NCBI RefSeq assembly: GCF_037975245.1
Contig: NC_092579.1
Location: 17,979,678 to 18,039,677, forward strand
Reading direction: 5' to 3'
Source: Apostichopus japonicus
Taxonomy: Eukaryota; Echinodermata; Holothuroidea; Aspidochirotida; Stichopodidae
DNA: 60,000 nt
The number at the start of each line of letters is the position of its first letter. The first letter of the stretch is position 1. Position numbers and translations under genes: made by a program. Under the pieces are notes generated by a model. It was given only the letters and a program-made list of their open reading frames with translations. It searched no databases and had not been told where the DNA came from. Below, piece after piece: positions 10,262 through 23,289 of this stretch.

Positions 10262-10769
10262 CTAGACCAGCTATACGGCTGTCCTTTTGGATGCGAAATG
10301 ACTTTAACCTAATGACAGCAATTATCACCACCTCATTTTACTTAAGACTTTAACCCTAACGATAGATCCACATGCCAGAATAACTGAAGATGACATTTAC
10401 ATAGCCTACCTTGCCCTTGGTCTACTGAAGAGTAAGATTCTAACGTAGGTTCGCCTAGGCTAGGTCATAACGAAGCCTACAAATACAATATTTCAGTCTA
10501 TTAATATATCTACTAGAATTGTACGAATATTCAAACACATTCTCCATTTGCAACATATTCCCAACAATGTACAAGTAAGTGTGGCAAAAGGGTGGGTGTT
10601 ACTAAAACGAATGACAATTGAGTTACACATAACAAATGACAATATGTTGTACACACTAAAAAATTGCGTTGACTAAAACAAATGGTATCACCGGGTATCA
10701 CAGTTCAGACTTCGTGGGTATCTAGATCTAGTAAAGTACGGACAAGATAAAAACGCACCTTATAGTAAG

Positions 10770-11401
10770 CAGGGTGGGAATTTGGCAAAAAAAGTTGGTA
10801 AGCATTTTTTCATTTTTTGATGAAATGTGCTTACCAACATGAGCCAAGAGTTCTCAGTTGGTAAGCACAATTCATGAATCGGTAAGCACAGCACAATGAC
10901 CTGAAAAATGAACAAATATCAAGTCGTGTTGTTTATAATACAATATGCGACCAATCAAATGAAGGCAAGTACAACCATACCAGCACATCCTGTGATCTAG
11001 TATCCAGTCAGAGCCACATAGAGGGTGATGCAGATGCACATTGTTGCTACGGCAAATGCAATTGCGTAGTTCATGTGTGAAGTTGGAATAATTTGCGATG
11101 CATACACAGTTAGTCGTAGGTATGTGACGGTCCAGGCACGATCGCTGAGCTAGCAGCCAGCTGTGTGCGGCCTGTTCGTTGGTGCTTTTTGCTAGCTGCA
11201 CGACAAATTAATCCTCCGTAACTTAGAAGCAGATTGCAGATAAGCCTACTACAGTCCGATGCAGTCACTTACGGTCAGAATTTTTGGTACGCTCATTACA
11301 AGGGTGTGTAGTACTAGGCCCATTTGATTTTCTTATTTTGGTAAGCCATATTTTCATTCCAGTACGCTAGCGTACCGGCGTACCGTAAAATTCCCACCCT
11401 G
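10770..11401. mobile_element. hAT-type non-autonomous element (632 bp), TSD ATAGTAAG
   Basis: Ends are CAGGGTGGGAATTT and AAATTCCCACCCTG, a near-perfect terminal inverted repeat with the hAT consensus CAGGG start. The exact 8-bp direct repeat ATAGTAAG flanks it (10762-10769, 11402-11409). A 109-codon minus frame inside (10872-11201) has no recognisable transposase motif and is probably chance. A short GGTAAGCAC motif recurs near the left end. Confidence 0.95.
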
Positions 11402-11409
11402 ATAGTAAG

Positions 11410-13845
11410 CGAAATTGTAAGTTTGATTTTGAAAAGTAAATTTAACGTCATTTTACCAATATTAATTGTTAGAAACTAACAATAAATAAAAATATAATCT
11501 TGAAACGGCTTCAGTTATCTTTCTATATAAATCTACAGAGGTAAAAAGCACAGCACTCAAGCGCATTCGCACTCAAAAACTTTCCCTGTGGTTTCTATCC
11601 GTAAATTACACCAAAACCCTGCAACCACGTTACATGCGATTTCCTCAAATCATTTTTGCGCAGAAAACCAATAACCGCATTTACTCCACTCCGTTAATCA
11701 TTCTATCTCCACTCAACCCTGTCCTTCGTTTGCATTCGCTGTCATTGGCAAATGATAATTAACCCTGTACAAAGTCAATTGTCATTCGGTCATTCGCTGT
11801 CATTCGTTTTAGTTTGTCCCCAAAAGGGTTTAGGGCCTAAACAGTAAAGCAGGCTAAAGGCCTAGCCAGTAATCTGAGTCTTGAGGTAGGCTAGGCCAAA
11901 GCCTATAGCCAGGTATGTTCTGGATAGTAACTTTAATTACAGGCAATTTGCATAAATTTACTCAACTATGATTTAAAGGCCTAATGATACAGTATTCACT
12001 TACCATGTTTGGACAAAGCTTTGTAGGCAATACAACACACTCAAGCCACTACTCGTTATAACATCTCATCTATTGATGACAATATGTGACTGAATGTAGA
12101 TATGCATCAAACTGTTTGCACTCTCACTTCATAAGGTGGGATCTGTTCCTGCATAATCTACTACCCACTTTGCAACATTAACATTTAACTGAAAACTGCA
12201 TGCACAGACTAATATGGAAATATTACACAAAAGTAGGTGCGTGGAAAGGGGGAGGGGAGTGGGTGGAAGGTGGAGGGAGGGTTGCTTCTTCACTGCATTT
12301 TCCTGGGACAACTATGACACTATCTGAGTGGAGCACTAAAATAATACAAGCAAGAAAATGTTTGCCATATGCTTCTCTGATACCGGAAATGACACTTTCC
12401 AGACATTGAAAGTTGCATAAAGCACTCCACTTGCTCATAAGAGGCGAGAAAATGTTTCAAAGTTGGTTCTTAAATAAGTCAGGAGTATATTACTTACTAC
12501 TCTGATCTGGTCACCATAACATTTCTCTCTTGTGAAAAGTACACCTACTCTTTCGGAAAAATGGGTAAGATCAAATTCTGTTTTCAAAGTCGAATGGACA
12601 ATGTATGTATGACGACTTATAAATGATCTGGCTCTTTGCATCACTTTTCTCAAGGCTTCACGGCTTCAACACACGATTACTTTAATTATGTCCCATTGAG
12701 ATACTTTTCTTGACTCACAGGCAAAATGTTTATCGATCCTTGCATACAGAATCTCATATAATCTTTGATACAGCAATCTTTTTTATTCTCGTATATTCTC
12801 CTATAGGAAAATATGGAGAATAGATGTGCAAAACAGTGTGTCAGTTGTAGGAAGCATGTCCTCTACCTTGCACACCATGTAGCCAGGCAACACCAGGTGA
12901 AGGACAAAGGCCAAAGATTGCGGCTTAAGTACTAGTGAGGACAAATGTAAGTACCAAATGTTTGTGAAAAGTATCATATTCACACAATGTAATAGAAGTA
13001 AAGTTCTAATATTTTGACAAGTAAAATTACTGCCTTTTTTTATTAAGTAACTCACATTCTTCTTCCAATTTGAATGACAGCATCTACATGTAGCTCTCTC
13101 CTTTTCTGCTCAATCAACATGCAATTGTAGTAGCATCCTGTACTTCTGCCCTTAATCAAAAGTACTTTTATTCCAAGGTACTTTCAGATATAACCCTTTA
13201 CGGTTCAAAAGGTCTCCTGTTAGAAATAACCCTTCACAGTTCACAAGGTCTCTCCTGTTAGATCTAAAGATGCAGTACTTTAAGTGGCTAGAACATGTTT
13301 CATATTGTGTGATTTGACTCCAGTCAGTCAGTAACTCTATTCCAGCTAGATCTGAAGATGTTGTAAGTGGCTAGACCATGTTTTGTGTTGTGTGATGTTA
13401 CTTCAGTCAGTCAGTTACTTTATTCGGCAGTGGATAACTTTGATTTGTCCAGTGGAAATCCTGGAAAAGTAAAGAAATTTCAGTTTCAACCCTGATAGTT
13501 ATTGAAATCTTTGATAGCCAAGTACAGTACTGTAACAAATTTGTGTTGAGATAATTCTAATAGTATGAAATGTTATAAAAAGGTGAAGCTAATATGTATA
13601 ATCAAACCAGGTTTTGAGACTGAAGACTTTCATTAACTTGGAGATAGTGAGCTTGGTGTCTTGGTAGCACATGCAATAAAAATACTATTTTTGTGTCATA
13701 ATATTTACTCACAGTACTTTTGTTAAATTTTGAAAGTAAATATTTTATCAAAATGCCACACTTTTGGACCCATAATGTATTGAATAACCCATCATGTAAG
13801 TTTCTAAGATAGTAACCATGTTTTAATTTATTTGTATCTTCACAG
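11410..13845. other. Intergenic; hAT-related remnant near 12376-12425, 85-bp tandem pair near 13262-13430
   Basis: No gene is recognised. The stretch at 12376-12425 (GGAAATGACACTTTCCAG, then AAGTTGCAT-like sequence) matches internal sequence shared by the hAT elements at 42707, 57512 and 58010. Two similar segments, TAGATCTAAAGATG to GTCAGTAACT at about 13262-13345 and TAGATCTGAAGATG to GTCAGTTACT at about 13349-13425, form a tandem pair. Confidence 0.55.
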
Positions 13846-13963
13846 AGGGGCAATCCTACAGTATACTGTACAGAAGTTACTCAGATTTTGATGGCGACTA
13901 GAGTAACGAATTTAAGTGATGACACACTGGAAGGAAAACCTGCAAAGATAGAAATAGATGGAA
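13846..13963 (+). CDS. Candidate exon of unknown gene
   Basis: Between a TTCACAG acceptor and a GTATGT donor one frame stays open through the whole stretch. It encodes G-N-P-T-V-Y-C-T-E-V, then M-A-T-R-V-T-N-L-S-D-D, then L-E-G-K-P-A-K-I-E-I-D-G. The residue composition looks protein-like, but I do not recognise the family and the phase does not join directly to the next candidate. It could be a first coding exon starting at the internal methionine. Confidence 0.3.
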
Positions 13964-16900
13964 GTATGTTGAAATAAAGTATTCAGAGAATGAATTGTGA
14001 CTTGAATATATGACATATTGCAGTGATTTTTTGATGGACAGGAGAGTTTGCAGCTATTCATCAATTCATTTTGCTGCCATCTTAAAGTGTTTAAATGATT
14101 TCCTGCTTAAATATTGATATCGTACAACATGGTGAATACCAAATCAAATTCATCAGTTGCGCTATTATGCCTTGGTTAAATATTTTGTAAAAAGTGTGAT
14201 GTATGTTGACATAATTTTCAAATTCATCCTCAAAGCATATTTTTGAACCGATGTGTTTCAAATAGACATAAAATAGCAATGAAAAATGAACTAATTGACA
14301 TGATTATAGCAAAGTATGGTCTGTAAAGGGGTGTGTCTCTTGTCTCAGGAATGATAGATGGGGACCTAGGTAGACTCACAGATGGCTGGAGCAGTTAATG
14401 ATAAACTTACAAACAGTTCCAGTCTGAGACAGTGAGTATGGTTTATTATCCTTGGTCAGATTGTAGGAATGAATATCTCTGATATGGGTATTCAGTCTGT
14501 CATTGTGCAAGCCAAGGATGAACCTTGCCATATCAGAGGCTGTAGAATGTTTGCATTTTGACAAGAGTGTCCTGTTCATCAGTAGTTTAATTACCTAGCC
14601 TTTTGTCCATATATTGTATGTCCAGTTAGACTTTGGCAGAAAGCTCATTTGTGGCATGATGAAAGTGGTCCTTCCAGAAATTGGTGAAGTAGAGGGGTTA
14701 GAAAGGGATTTTCATGACATCTGTAAAAGGGCAGACTGTGTCCTATGGATACTGTACTTGATTTAAGTCTGCTATGAATAGAAATGATGTGTGTTTTGTG
14801 AGTCTCGAAAATTCAGGTTATGGAGGAATGACAGACCAAGTTCAGCATTCTCTTATTAATGATAGCCTATATAAATGTCAGGTACGCCTAAGCAGTTCTC
14901 ACTGGTCAGAGGTTGAGCACTGGTGCATGACTTGATGATAATTTTGGTTTGTAACCTAAAATATCCCCATCATCAACTCTCAGGCTGAATTTACTTATTC
15001 ATGTTCTTGTTTGATGATTTGTACATCTTTGGTTGTGGCTATGTGCATGCAGGCATTTCTGATTATTTTTTCATACAGACTATATGTGTGAGCTAACATT
15101 GGCTATGCTTGTCCAGTCAGGCTGTGAATCGGAATTCCTGTTCATGGGTCAATTATACTATCTTTCACTTGCATCATTTCAGGAAAGCAGGAATTGTTGC
15201 TTGCAGTACTGAACTATTTTTATCCAAGCTTACAGTGGCTTTTCTTATTGATTAATGTTGAATGTGTTTCTGTAATTTTTTAATTTTTGTGGTTGTAATT
15301 TCATGTTTGTCCTGTAATTTTTAATTCTGTTCTCTTTCCTTTTTAGCTGTCATTTCCTTGCCCAACATGCTGTTACATTGGAAAAGCACTTTTATATATG
15401 GTTCATCATTGTTTAATTGTTTAAACAACTACAATCATGGCAATCTAATATTTTACAAATATCTAAGTAAAATCACAACTTCAGCAGCAGTATCTCCAGG
15501 CCAGCCAATTTGAAGAAGTTCAGATTTACCATTTAAAAATTCAAAAATTATAGTATTGACCCATGTGACCTAATTAATATGATCTGAGCAACCAATAGTG
15601 AGGCATATAGCAGGGCTCTAGCCAGGTTCACTTGTCCAAAATCAAGTCCAAGTCAACGTGTCCTGAGTCCAAGCCATGTCAGAATCAGAGTGAAGGCCAG
15701 GACAAGAATATCAGAGTCGAGAATCCAGTTGAAACATAATTTTGCTTTTTGTTGCTCACACCAACTTGGCTGGCCTGGATGTATTGCCATTGCTAATGTT
15801 GTTTGTGATTGTACTTAAATATTTCCAATCATTGGATTGCCATTATTTTATCGATAAGGCATGATAAGTATGGACAGTTTGTCAACTGCTTGTGACAATT
15901 AGGATTCAAAGACATTTTAAAACTATTGGCATAGTAGTGTTAATGAAGCAGTCTATGAGTCATGTATTACAAGTTTTCCCTGTCATATTATATTGGAGGG
16001 GGCAGAAAAGAGTAAAGGTGGCTATTGGGGAATGGTGGGTACGGGTGTGGAGGAGGGGTAGGGAGAGATTAAACTTTGGAACAGGATGACTCCCAGAAAA
16101 GTTGTCCATAGCTGTTTAAAACTATGAATGCATCATTATAACCTCAAACCTTGTTCATTTTCAGTGTGATAATCACCATGCAAAGCTCAAAGATCATCAT
16201 TCAAGGGACTCGTGCGAAGAGACCAGCAAGAAAGTTAAAATCCTAGATTAGAGGTGAGAGGTTTGATCAGACATAGCGAAGTCTGCATGTTTTTGTGTGA
16301 TTATGTGTGTGTGTATGTCTTAAAATGGAATCTTGGGTTATATAGTTAAATGAGCCAATATGCCATGTTATGTTGGATGGTTGGTACTCATACCATAAAT
16401 TAATTATGAATTAAGTTTTCAATATGAATATATACACAACTATAAAGTATGTAAAATTTCATCAAGCATGGAATGTGCTGCTGTACAACATAAATTGACC
16501 GTACCAAAATTTGAAAACTTTATTATAACTCAAACATAAAATGTAAAAACAAATTTTATGGACCAATACAAGATTTCTACATGCCAATAATTGGAGGAAT
16601 GTTTTGTTACATGTCATAAAGTTGTATTTGTGTTGTGTGGATCATTCCATTCTAATGCCAATTAGTCCAAAAACATAATATTGACTGTTACATTTCATAA
16701 TTGTGGTTTTTTTACCAAATTTTCTTGGTTGATTACTGTAGGTGTTAACATGTACCAGTGAGAAATTATCATATTGGAGAATATTTTACCATTTTGTTAA
16801 ATTTGCTAAACTAGAATGTTAATTCCTATATGGCTATAACATTATTTTATTTTTTCCATTTGGATTGAACCCATGTAAATATGATTATTATCATTACTTT

Positions 16901-17173
16901 ATCAATGCAGATTTGAACAATTTGCACTTTTTAGTAAAAGTTAATTAATAACAACTTTGTGGCTAATAGCTCATTTTTGGCAAGGAAGTCACTTCTATTG
17001 GTGGTTGATCATATGCAAACTCATCCCTTACTAATTTAACTTATGTGATTACTTGTTTGTAAACAATGAAAAGTTCACACTAACTATCATTTCATAATAA
17101 TGATCAGTAGTGCAAGCAAGCCATGATATTTCTACTGGTCTAGGTTGTCATTACATATTTTTCTTTTATATAG
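13964..17173. other. AT-rich non-coding stretch; one doubtful exon-like segment at 16165-16253
   Basis: No gene or element is recognised. The segment 16165-16253 has a TTTTCAG acceptor and a GTGAGAG donor, but every useful frame stops just before its end. Confidence 0.5.
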
Positions 17174-17251
17174 ACAAAATGATTGATGCCGAAGATATAA
17201 ACACAGTAGTTATGATGCTGAAGGAGAAAACACCATACTGTACATCAGTGG
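17174..17251 (+). CDS. Candidate exon of unknown gene
   Basis: A short open segment lies after a TTTATATAG acceptor. It encodes M-I-D-A-E-D-I-N-T-V-V-M-M-L-K-E-K-T-P-Y (20 residues), which looks like an amphipathic helix. The donor (GGTTGT) is weak. It lies upstream of the candidate exon at 20400 and the SET copies on the same strand; membership in one gene is only a possibility. Confidence 0.3.
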
Positions 17252-20200
17252 GTTGTATTGTCTTGAAACAATTGATTGGCTCCTTGTTAATTACTTCCCA
17301 TACTGGAGGCAACTAAAACCTATGCAATCAAGTTGGTGTCTGGGTGTGTATGTGACAATGAGCTTGTGAACAAAATATCTCTACAAAATGCATACTAGAG
17401 TGATACCATACTTGGTTAATAAGTTGGGAAGTTGGTGATCCCTATTGATTTGGTGCACAACTCATGAATATTAGTGATTGGGCTTGGTTTACTGAGGCCT
17501 ATAACAAATAGCTTTGGCCATGTTAGTTTGCATTTCCAATTTTTAGTGCTAATCTATTGGTATCTCAGTATCTGCCTTCTACTTTAATCTTGTCCCACTA
17601 AACATCTATAACATGAGAAGGTGTGATAGGGAGGGGGGGGGGGGGGGTGGATTGGATAACATGGGAGGGAGGAGGGAAGGTAAGAAAGGGTGGACCATTG
17701 CACTTTTCCCCAAGACCTTCAGTTTTGTTTCTCTGATTCACTTTATGCAGATACCATAATTTCAGAGCCAAACACATGGCTAAATCTGGGAAATAAGCTA
17801 TGGACACCCCTCCCCTCAGACCCCTGCCCCTTATTCAGACATCACGGCTCTATGCAGCTATTTGTGTGATCCAAAGAAAATATCATGCTTTATGCACCAC
17901 TGATGTACTTGCCAAGTGAGAAGATTCAAATTTGGCCACCCAACTTTCCAAACCCACTGCTGATGCCGTCATGAGGTGTTCCAAAAAACTTTCATTCATG
18001 AAACTACACAAATCTATAAACATGAATTATTCCTTAACAATTACCAGCAAGAGTCTAATCATGGATAGTACCATATTGACATTTAAGTCTTGCTAGTTTT
18101 CCTTGTTGAAAACAATTCTCCTCTCCTTATGACTCTCCCAATTTAGTAGGGCAGCTGAAAGGGCTGTCAGCTGTGGCAGGTCTCACCCAGCATGCCCAGG
18201 GCCAATCGGTGAGACCCCATACAAAGATTACACAAGTGTATAAAATGCTCTTTTTCCTGTTGTGATCCTAATGAAGAAAAAGATTGATGAATTCAAAATA
18301 AAATTTAAAAAAATTGAACCCAAAAATGACATGTTTGTTGAACAGTACGAATGCATATATTCCATTATATTTTAGTAACTAAACTGATTGAAAAAGAGCA
18401 TTTTTCCTCTCTGCATGCAAATTATTATTTTTGTTTTGTCTAAGGTTAACTTCTAGCTAGGCTGACTCCTACTGGCTCCTGCTCAACTTGGTGTGTCTAA
18501 ATTTCACCACATGGTAGAGCAAAGAAATACCATCATAAATGCATACAATTCAGCCATTACATCTTAAAAATGAAAATAGTGTTATTGAACTAAAATATTA
18601 CAAAATATCTTACTTATATGATGAATATTAATTATCCTTCCTGAGTGGATGAGATTGCAAGTCTCAGCTCGACACATGGTCCTTGTCATTGATGGAATGT
18701 GTACATGAGTACAGGTGATATTTGATACAGTATTAGAAAAGTAGGTTTAAAAAGTTTGGTTTGTCCTATTGCTGTTGTCTATCAGGTGCCTGGATGACTC
18801 TGATGAATTAGCTGAGAGTACTGTAGTGACCTTAGAGGGGAGCTTTGGTTTAATTCCTTTAAGTTGCTGATGTGTTTACAAGTCTCAGCTCATCACCTGA
18901 TTGGTTGTTGGCATTGATGGCATATGTTCATGAGTTGCCAAGGCCTGTGCCATTTAAGTAAATTGTTCATGTGGAACATTGTCCTTATTTACAGCTTTTT
19001 ATCTAAACAATGAAATTAAAACTTCATTGTTACTAAAATCACATCAAATTTATGCATGTTGATGACGCACATCTGACCTTCATTACTTCTCAGCAATATA
19101 GACCTGTCTGAACATATCATATTCCACTCTAAATTTGCTAAACATGACATTTTGTCACTAATATCTGAGAGTTAATCCTAATATTTGAATATTCATAACA
19201 GCATCTGGCAATTTTTAAAAGTACACATTGGATAGATGTGAGGAGGCAAACTGTTAGGTATGTGGGAATTTGAAAGGATTTCTACTTGGGAGGCACACTG
19301 GTAGTGTGCAAACTGGTAGTGGGACAAAATGACCTGTTATCTACTCAAACTGCCAAAATGTTGATGAATGAAAACATAGTGTAGAAGCTTCTACTTCTTA
19401 AATGCATTTTCATATATTTTGATAATTACTTTCAAGAAAATGTAATGTAACTTCAGTCCCATATGGAAACTAGAATTTCTTCACACATTTACTGTGCAAA
19501 AAATGTTTGTATTATATTCAAAGCTAATTGTTGAGTGTATATTCCAGTTGGTTCATGGTGAGTCACTTTAGAGATCACAATTTGTTTTGAGGTACTGATC
19601 AAGTTAGGTCTATAAACAATTATCTCTATATTTGACAAATTTCACCATGATGTCTTTGTTGGTATTTCAACAAAACTAACAAGTTCATTTTAAGCAAAGT
19701 TCTGCAAAAGTTTATTAGCTGCAAAACCTTACTTTTAACATACAGCCGGCTGTTGGCCAACAGGTACTGATAGAGTGCTGCAATATTTCTGTACCTTTAA
19801 AGTAGAGGGCTACCATGGACCATGATATTTTCTAAACCAGCCACTTACTATTAACCTCAAAATAACAAAATAAATTACTGAATGCAAATGAAAACTCCCA
19901 TTTTATAAGGGTAAATTTCCACTCCAACCTGTTTTTTATCATTTAACCAATAACTCATTTGATTATAAATGAATTTGGATTCTACACTTGTGCAGAAGGA
20001 ATTATCATCTGCCATTAGATAATCCCTAGTTATGGCTGGTACTTATAGTGGCTATCTTTGGTGTGAAAGCTATAAATAATCAAAAGTTGCTGTGAGTCTT
20101 AACTACTCTGGATCATACCTTGCCACTTGGATTTGTTTTTAACAAACATTCATTTTCAGAGCAACATGTCTCTGATACAAAATGGAAAAAAAAATCAAAC

Positions 20201-20399
20201 AAACCATATTAAAGAATTCTTTCTTTAAACTTTCTACCTATTATTAGATTAAACAGTAGTAATTATTTCTGAAGCGGCGACTTATGGGACATCATCCAGT
20301 TTTGCTTCTGCTTTTAACTTACTGCTCTCAATGTCATTGCATGTGTATTGTTTTTATGATTTTAAATGTTTTGTGATGTTATCTCTCTTTTTTATGTAG
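17252..20399. other. AT-rich non-coding stretch, no gene recognised
   Basis: A run of about 17 Gs occurs near 17631-17647. Two segments sharing CAAGTCTCAGCTC, at about 18657 and 18878, suggest a local duplication. Confidence 0.5.
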
Positions 20400-20499
20400 T
20401 TTCATAATAAGATCACCCTACACCAGGACTGCCTCCATCATGTACAATCAGAGTGTGATAAGGAAGACTTTCAAATGAGGTTAATCATTGATACCATTG
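20400..20499 (+). CDS. Candidate exon with Cys/His pattern, unknown gene
   Basis: After a TTTATGTAG acceptor and before a GTAAGA donor the frame is open for 33 codons. It includes H-N-K-I-T-L-H-Q-D-C-L-H-H-V, S-E-C-D-K-E-D-F and R-L-I-I-D-T-I. The spacing of Cys and His is reminiscent of a metal-binding segment, but no family is recognised. It lies 0.8 kb upstream of SET copy 1 and could be part of the same ancestral gene. Confidence 0.35.
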
Positions 20500-20734
20500 G
20501 TAAGATGTAAAAAAAAATCATTTAATGCCTTTTTAGGATATTCTGTATGATAGTGCATCAAATTCAAGTGGGAAATGATCCACAGCTTAAACTATAAAAC
20601 TAAGACTAAAAATTTCAACTTGAACGTTGGTCAAATTGCTTTTACTGACATTGGAGTACAGTATGTTAAAGGTAGTCTGTATTGGCCCTAAATTTTGGCA
20701 TGCTTAAATTGCTAGAAGTTTTCAAAAAGCACTG

Positions 20735-22440
20735 ACCTTGAGGTCTTTACTTTCCAAACTGTTCTCATATTCTAAATGAACACACAAGATGACTGAATGT
20801 CCCAGTGAGATAATTGATTTAGTTCCAATATGGAAATTACCGCCATTTACTGTTGCTCAATGGAATACTATTATGAATACAAAGCAATTTTTCTTCCTGC
20901 CACTGGGATTGGGGTGGGGGGATGAGGGGGTCATGCCCAGTGTCTCTCTCATTTTGTTTTGTCCTTTTTGTGAGTGGGGGGATGGGGGTGTTCATTTAGA
21001 AGAGTTGGTCTTGATAACATTACTGTTTCATTATAATGGTTGTACAGATGGAGGGATGGGGGTTAGCAGAAAGAAGGGAGATTATTTAAGAACAAAATCA
21101 CTTGTAGAACACCAACTGTGTATGGCCTTCTGTGATTGTTCCCATTCCGATATGGAACGCGGGAAGTGAGGCTGTCCAAGATTGAAGACATTGGACACAA
21201 CATCAAAGAACTCTTCTATTTTCCTTCCCTGTATCAGAAAATCTTTTTCAATCCATTCCTTTTTTGACATCTTGACAGGAAGAGGAGTGTTTGCAACAAA
21301 GTAAATCAGGCAAGGTGATTTCTAGCTAGAGTATAGAGGAGAAATCATTTCTCCTGAGGAGGCATCCAAAATAGCTAGAACCAAGGAAGATGGCAACACC
21401 TTCTTGTACTTTTATGAGACTGGTGGAACTATTGAATGGTAAGTTAAAATGTTTGCTTCCCATATTATGGTCTGTAAATGTTTAATTTTTCTTTGACTAT
21501 TCACAACATTAAGGATAACAATTTAAACTTTGAATGCATATTTTGTTCTATAAATATTCACAAAATGGAGGGTTCGAATGTCACACTACTTGCTAATTTG
21601 TGAGTAGGATTTTATTATTACCAGGAGAAAATGAAAGGCACTACTATTTTTCATGGCGTAGCCTAAATTCCCTGAGAATATTCGCTGCATATTTCTACAA
21701 ATAAAACCTAGTCTACTTTCCAAAGATTTGTCTGATGGAGCGAGTTATCACCTTTGAATTACACTGATTTTTCACCAGAAGTGGACTTGAAGCAAACAAG
21801 GGTGATGTCAGAGTTATGCACTGACAACAAAGTGTTTTTTTTTACCTTTCACAAACTACTGTATGTTTGCACCTTGGAATGAATAACTTGCAAATCAGGA
21901 ATCATACTTGATGCTTGGGGTTGACTTTTGTGTGAAAAGAGACAACTTCAAATGTACATCAAAACATATGACTTGAATCATATTCCTCCAGAATGTTACA
22001 TTCATTTTCCTATTTAACCTGTCAAAAATTCATTTTGGCTTGTACTATCATATACAATGAGTGATCTGTCTATGTAGCTCTCTATACAGTGTGTCAACTT
22101 TTACAGTTGTTCAGTCCTGCTCCTTTGGTTTCATAGTCATTCTGAATTGTTTTTATAATCCACTTAAACTTTCAATTTGTTGCCCTCAGTATTGATGCTA
22201 CAGACACAGCCTGTGCTGCAAAGATAGTAAATGATGAGATTGGCAGGGAGGCCAATTCTGTTATGAAGAAACAAATACTTGCAAATACTTGAAGGAAGAG
22301 TCTGCCTCTGTTTGTTTGCCCTAAAAGACATAAAACATGGTCAAGGACTTCGGTACGACTATGGGCAAACAGATTTACTGTGGTGAAAGAAGGTAAGAAA
22401 GAAATTGCAAGGCATGAGTAAATATTTACTTAATAGTTAA
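20735..22440 (+). repeat. Segmental duplication, copy 1
   Basis: Most of this interval aligns with 23290-25615: the TTTACTNTCCAAACTNTTCTCATAT start, the G-rich stretch, the SET exons and the intron between them. Copy 2 has about 0.6-0.8 kb of different, G-rich sequence at about 24320-25125, where copy 1 has only about 230 bp. The arrangement is head to tail. Confidence 0.85.
21279..22392 (+). pseudogene. KMT5A-like SET-domain lysine methyltransferase pseudogene, copy 1
   Basis: Exon A (21279-21438) encodes SET-domain residues G-R-G-V-F-A-T-K, I-R-Q-G-D-F, E-Y-R-G-E-I-I and F-L-Y-F-Y. Its donor GTAAGT splits a cysteine codon completed by exon B (22190-22392), giving C-I-D-A-T as in KMT5A-type enzymes. 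Exon B continues V-N-D-E-I-G-R-E-A-N-S-V-M-K-K and, after a frame change, L-F-A-L-K-D-I-K-H-G and L-R-Y-D-Y-G, the active-site tyrosine region. Lesions are a TAA after A-T-K, a TAG after G-D-F, a tandem 10-bp duplication (CAAATACTTG twice, 22272-22291) that breaks the frame, and a TGA near the end. Such enzymes methylate histone or other lysines; this copy cannot encode one. Confidence 0.87.
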
Positions 22441-22449
22441 CTTTAATAG

Positions 22450-23280
22450 GGTATGGAGAAATATGTTTAAGATAAATTCCAGTATACCCAGTATCTGAAG
22501 GAGATCGTTCACTGAATACCACCTGGCTGAGGATTCTGTCCGTTACAAAAATCTTGGACATTCCTCCAAACAACATGAATCGTTATTCATATAAGAGATG
22601 CGGGATTTGCACAAAATTGCTATGCCATGGTGATCAGTTTCTTACAGAACAAATCATGAGGGTGGGATGCAGGACATACATGAATGTATGAAGGAGTGAG
22701 CCCTTCTGGCTATCTGCTTAGCTGCTTCACTTTACTTTGGCAAATCTGCCTTAAAATATCGAAAAGACCATTTAGCTCAGAACGATAAGATAACTATTGA
22801 GAAATGTACAAGACCCTAGGAATGAATATAAACATCAAGTATGGGGGGGGGCACTCTGAGCAAAGATGTGTTCAGCTTTGTGTAAAGAAGGAAGGTGTAC
22901 TCTGTGCACACTGAAGCAGCTGAAACTATGTTCTTAACAAGACTAAGTATGATAGAGGGTTTTAACCTTTCGCAGGGCTTCAAAGATATCTCTCTTTTCA
23001 ACCTCTAACTGTGGTAAGTGTTTCCTGAAGAAAGACCACCATTAGAAATCAATCAGCAAGGTAACAGAGAAAAGTATTTTAGTAAAATAAATAGAACTTG
23101 ACAAGAAATGTTCTTATTGATTGTGGGATTCAAATGTTGGAAAATTCGGGGCAATAACATACCTGAATGATAAACCCTAAACAAGAGCTTACAGTAACCA
23201 CTTGAAAGTATTCTACAGAATGTAGTTTTGGCTTGCAAAGCGTAATTGATCAAGCATTAGCTTACATACTACATAGGAAA
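22450..23280. other. Spacer between the two SET copies, no gene seen
   Basis: A minus-strand 61-codon frame at 22816-23001 has no recognised similarity. A run of Gs occurs at 22844-22851. Confidence 0.5.
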
Positions 23281-23289
23281 GGCCAACTG

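Noticed and set aside
10872-11201. 109-codon minus-strand frame
   Set aside because: It lies inside a 632-bp hAT-type element with exact termini and target duplication, shows no transposase motif, and is most likely chance.
16165-16253. Exon between TTTTCAG and GTGAGAG
   Set aside because: The two frames that are nearly open both stop just before the donor and the phase does not fit the neighbouring candidate.
20789-21270. Open frames on both strands in front of SET copy 1
   Set aside because: They overlap G-rich, poorly conserved sequence; the copy-2 counterparts do not keep the frames.
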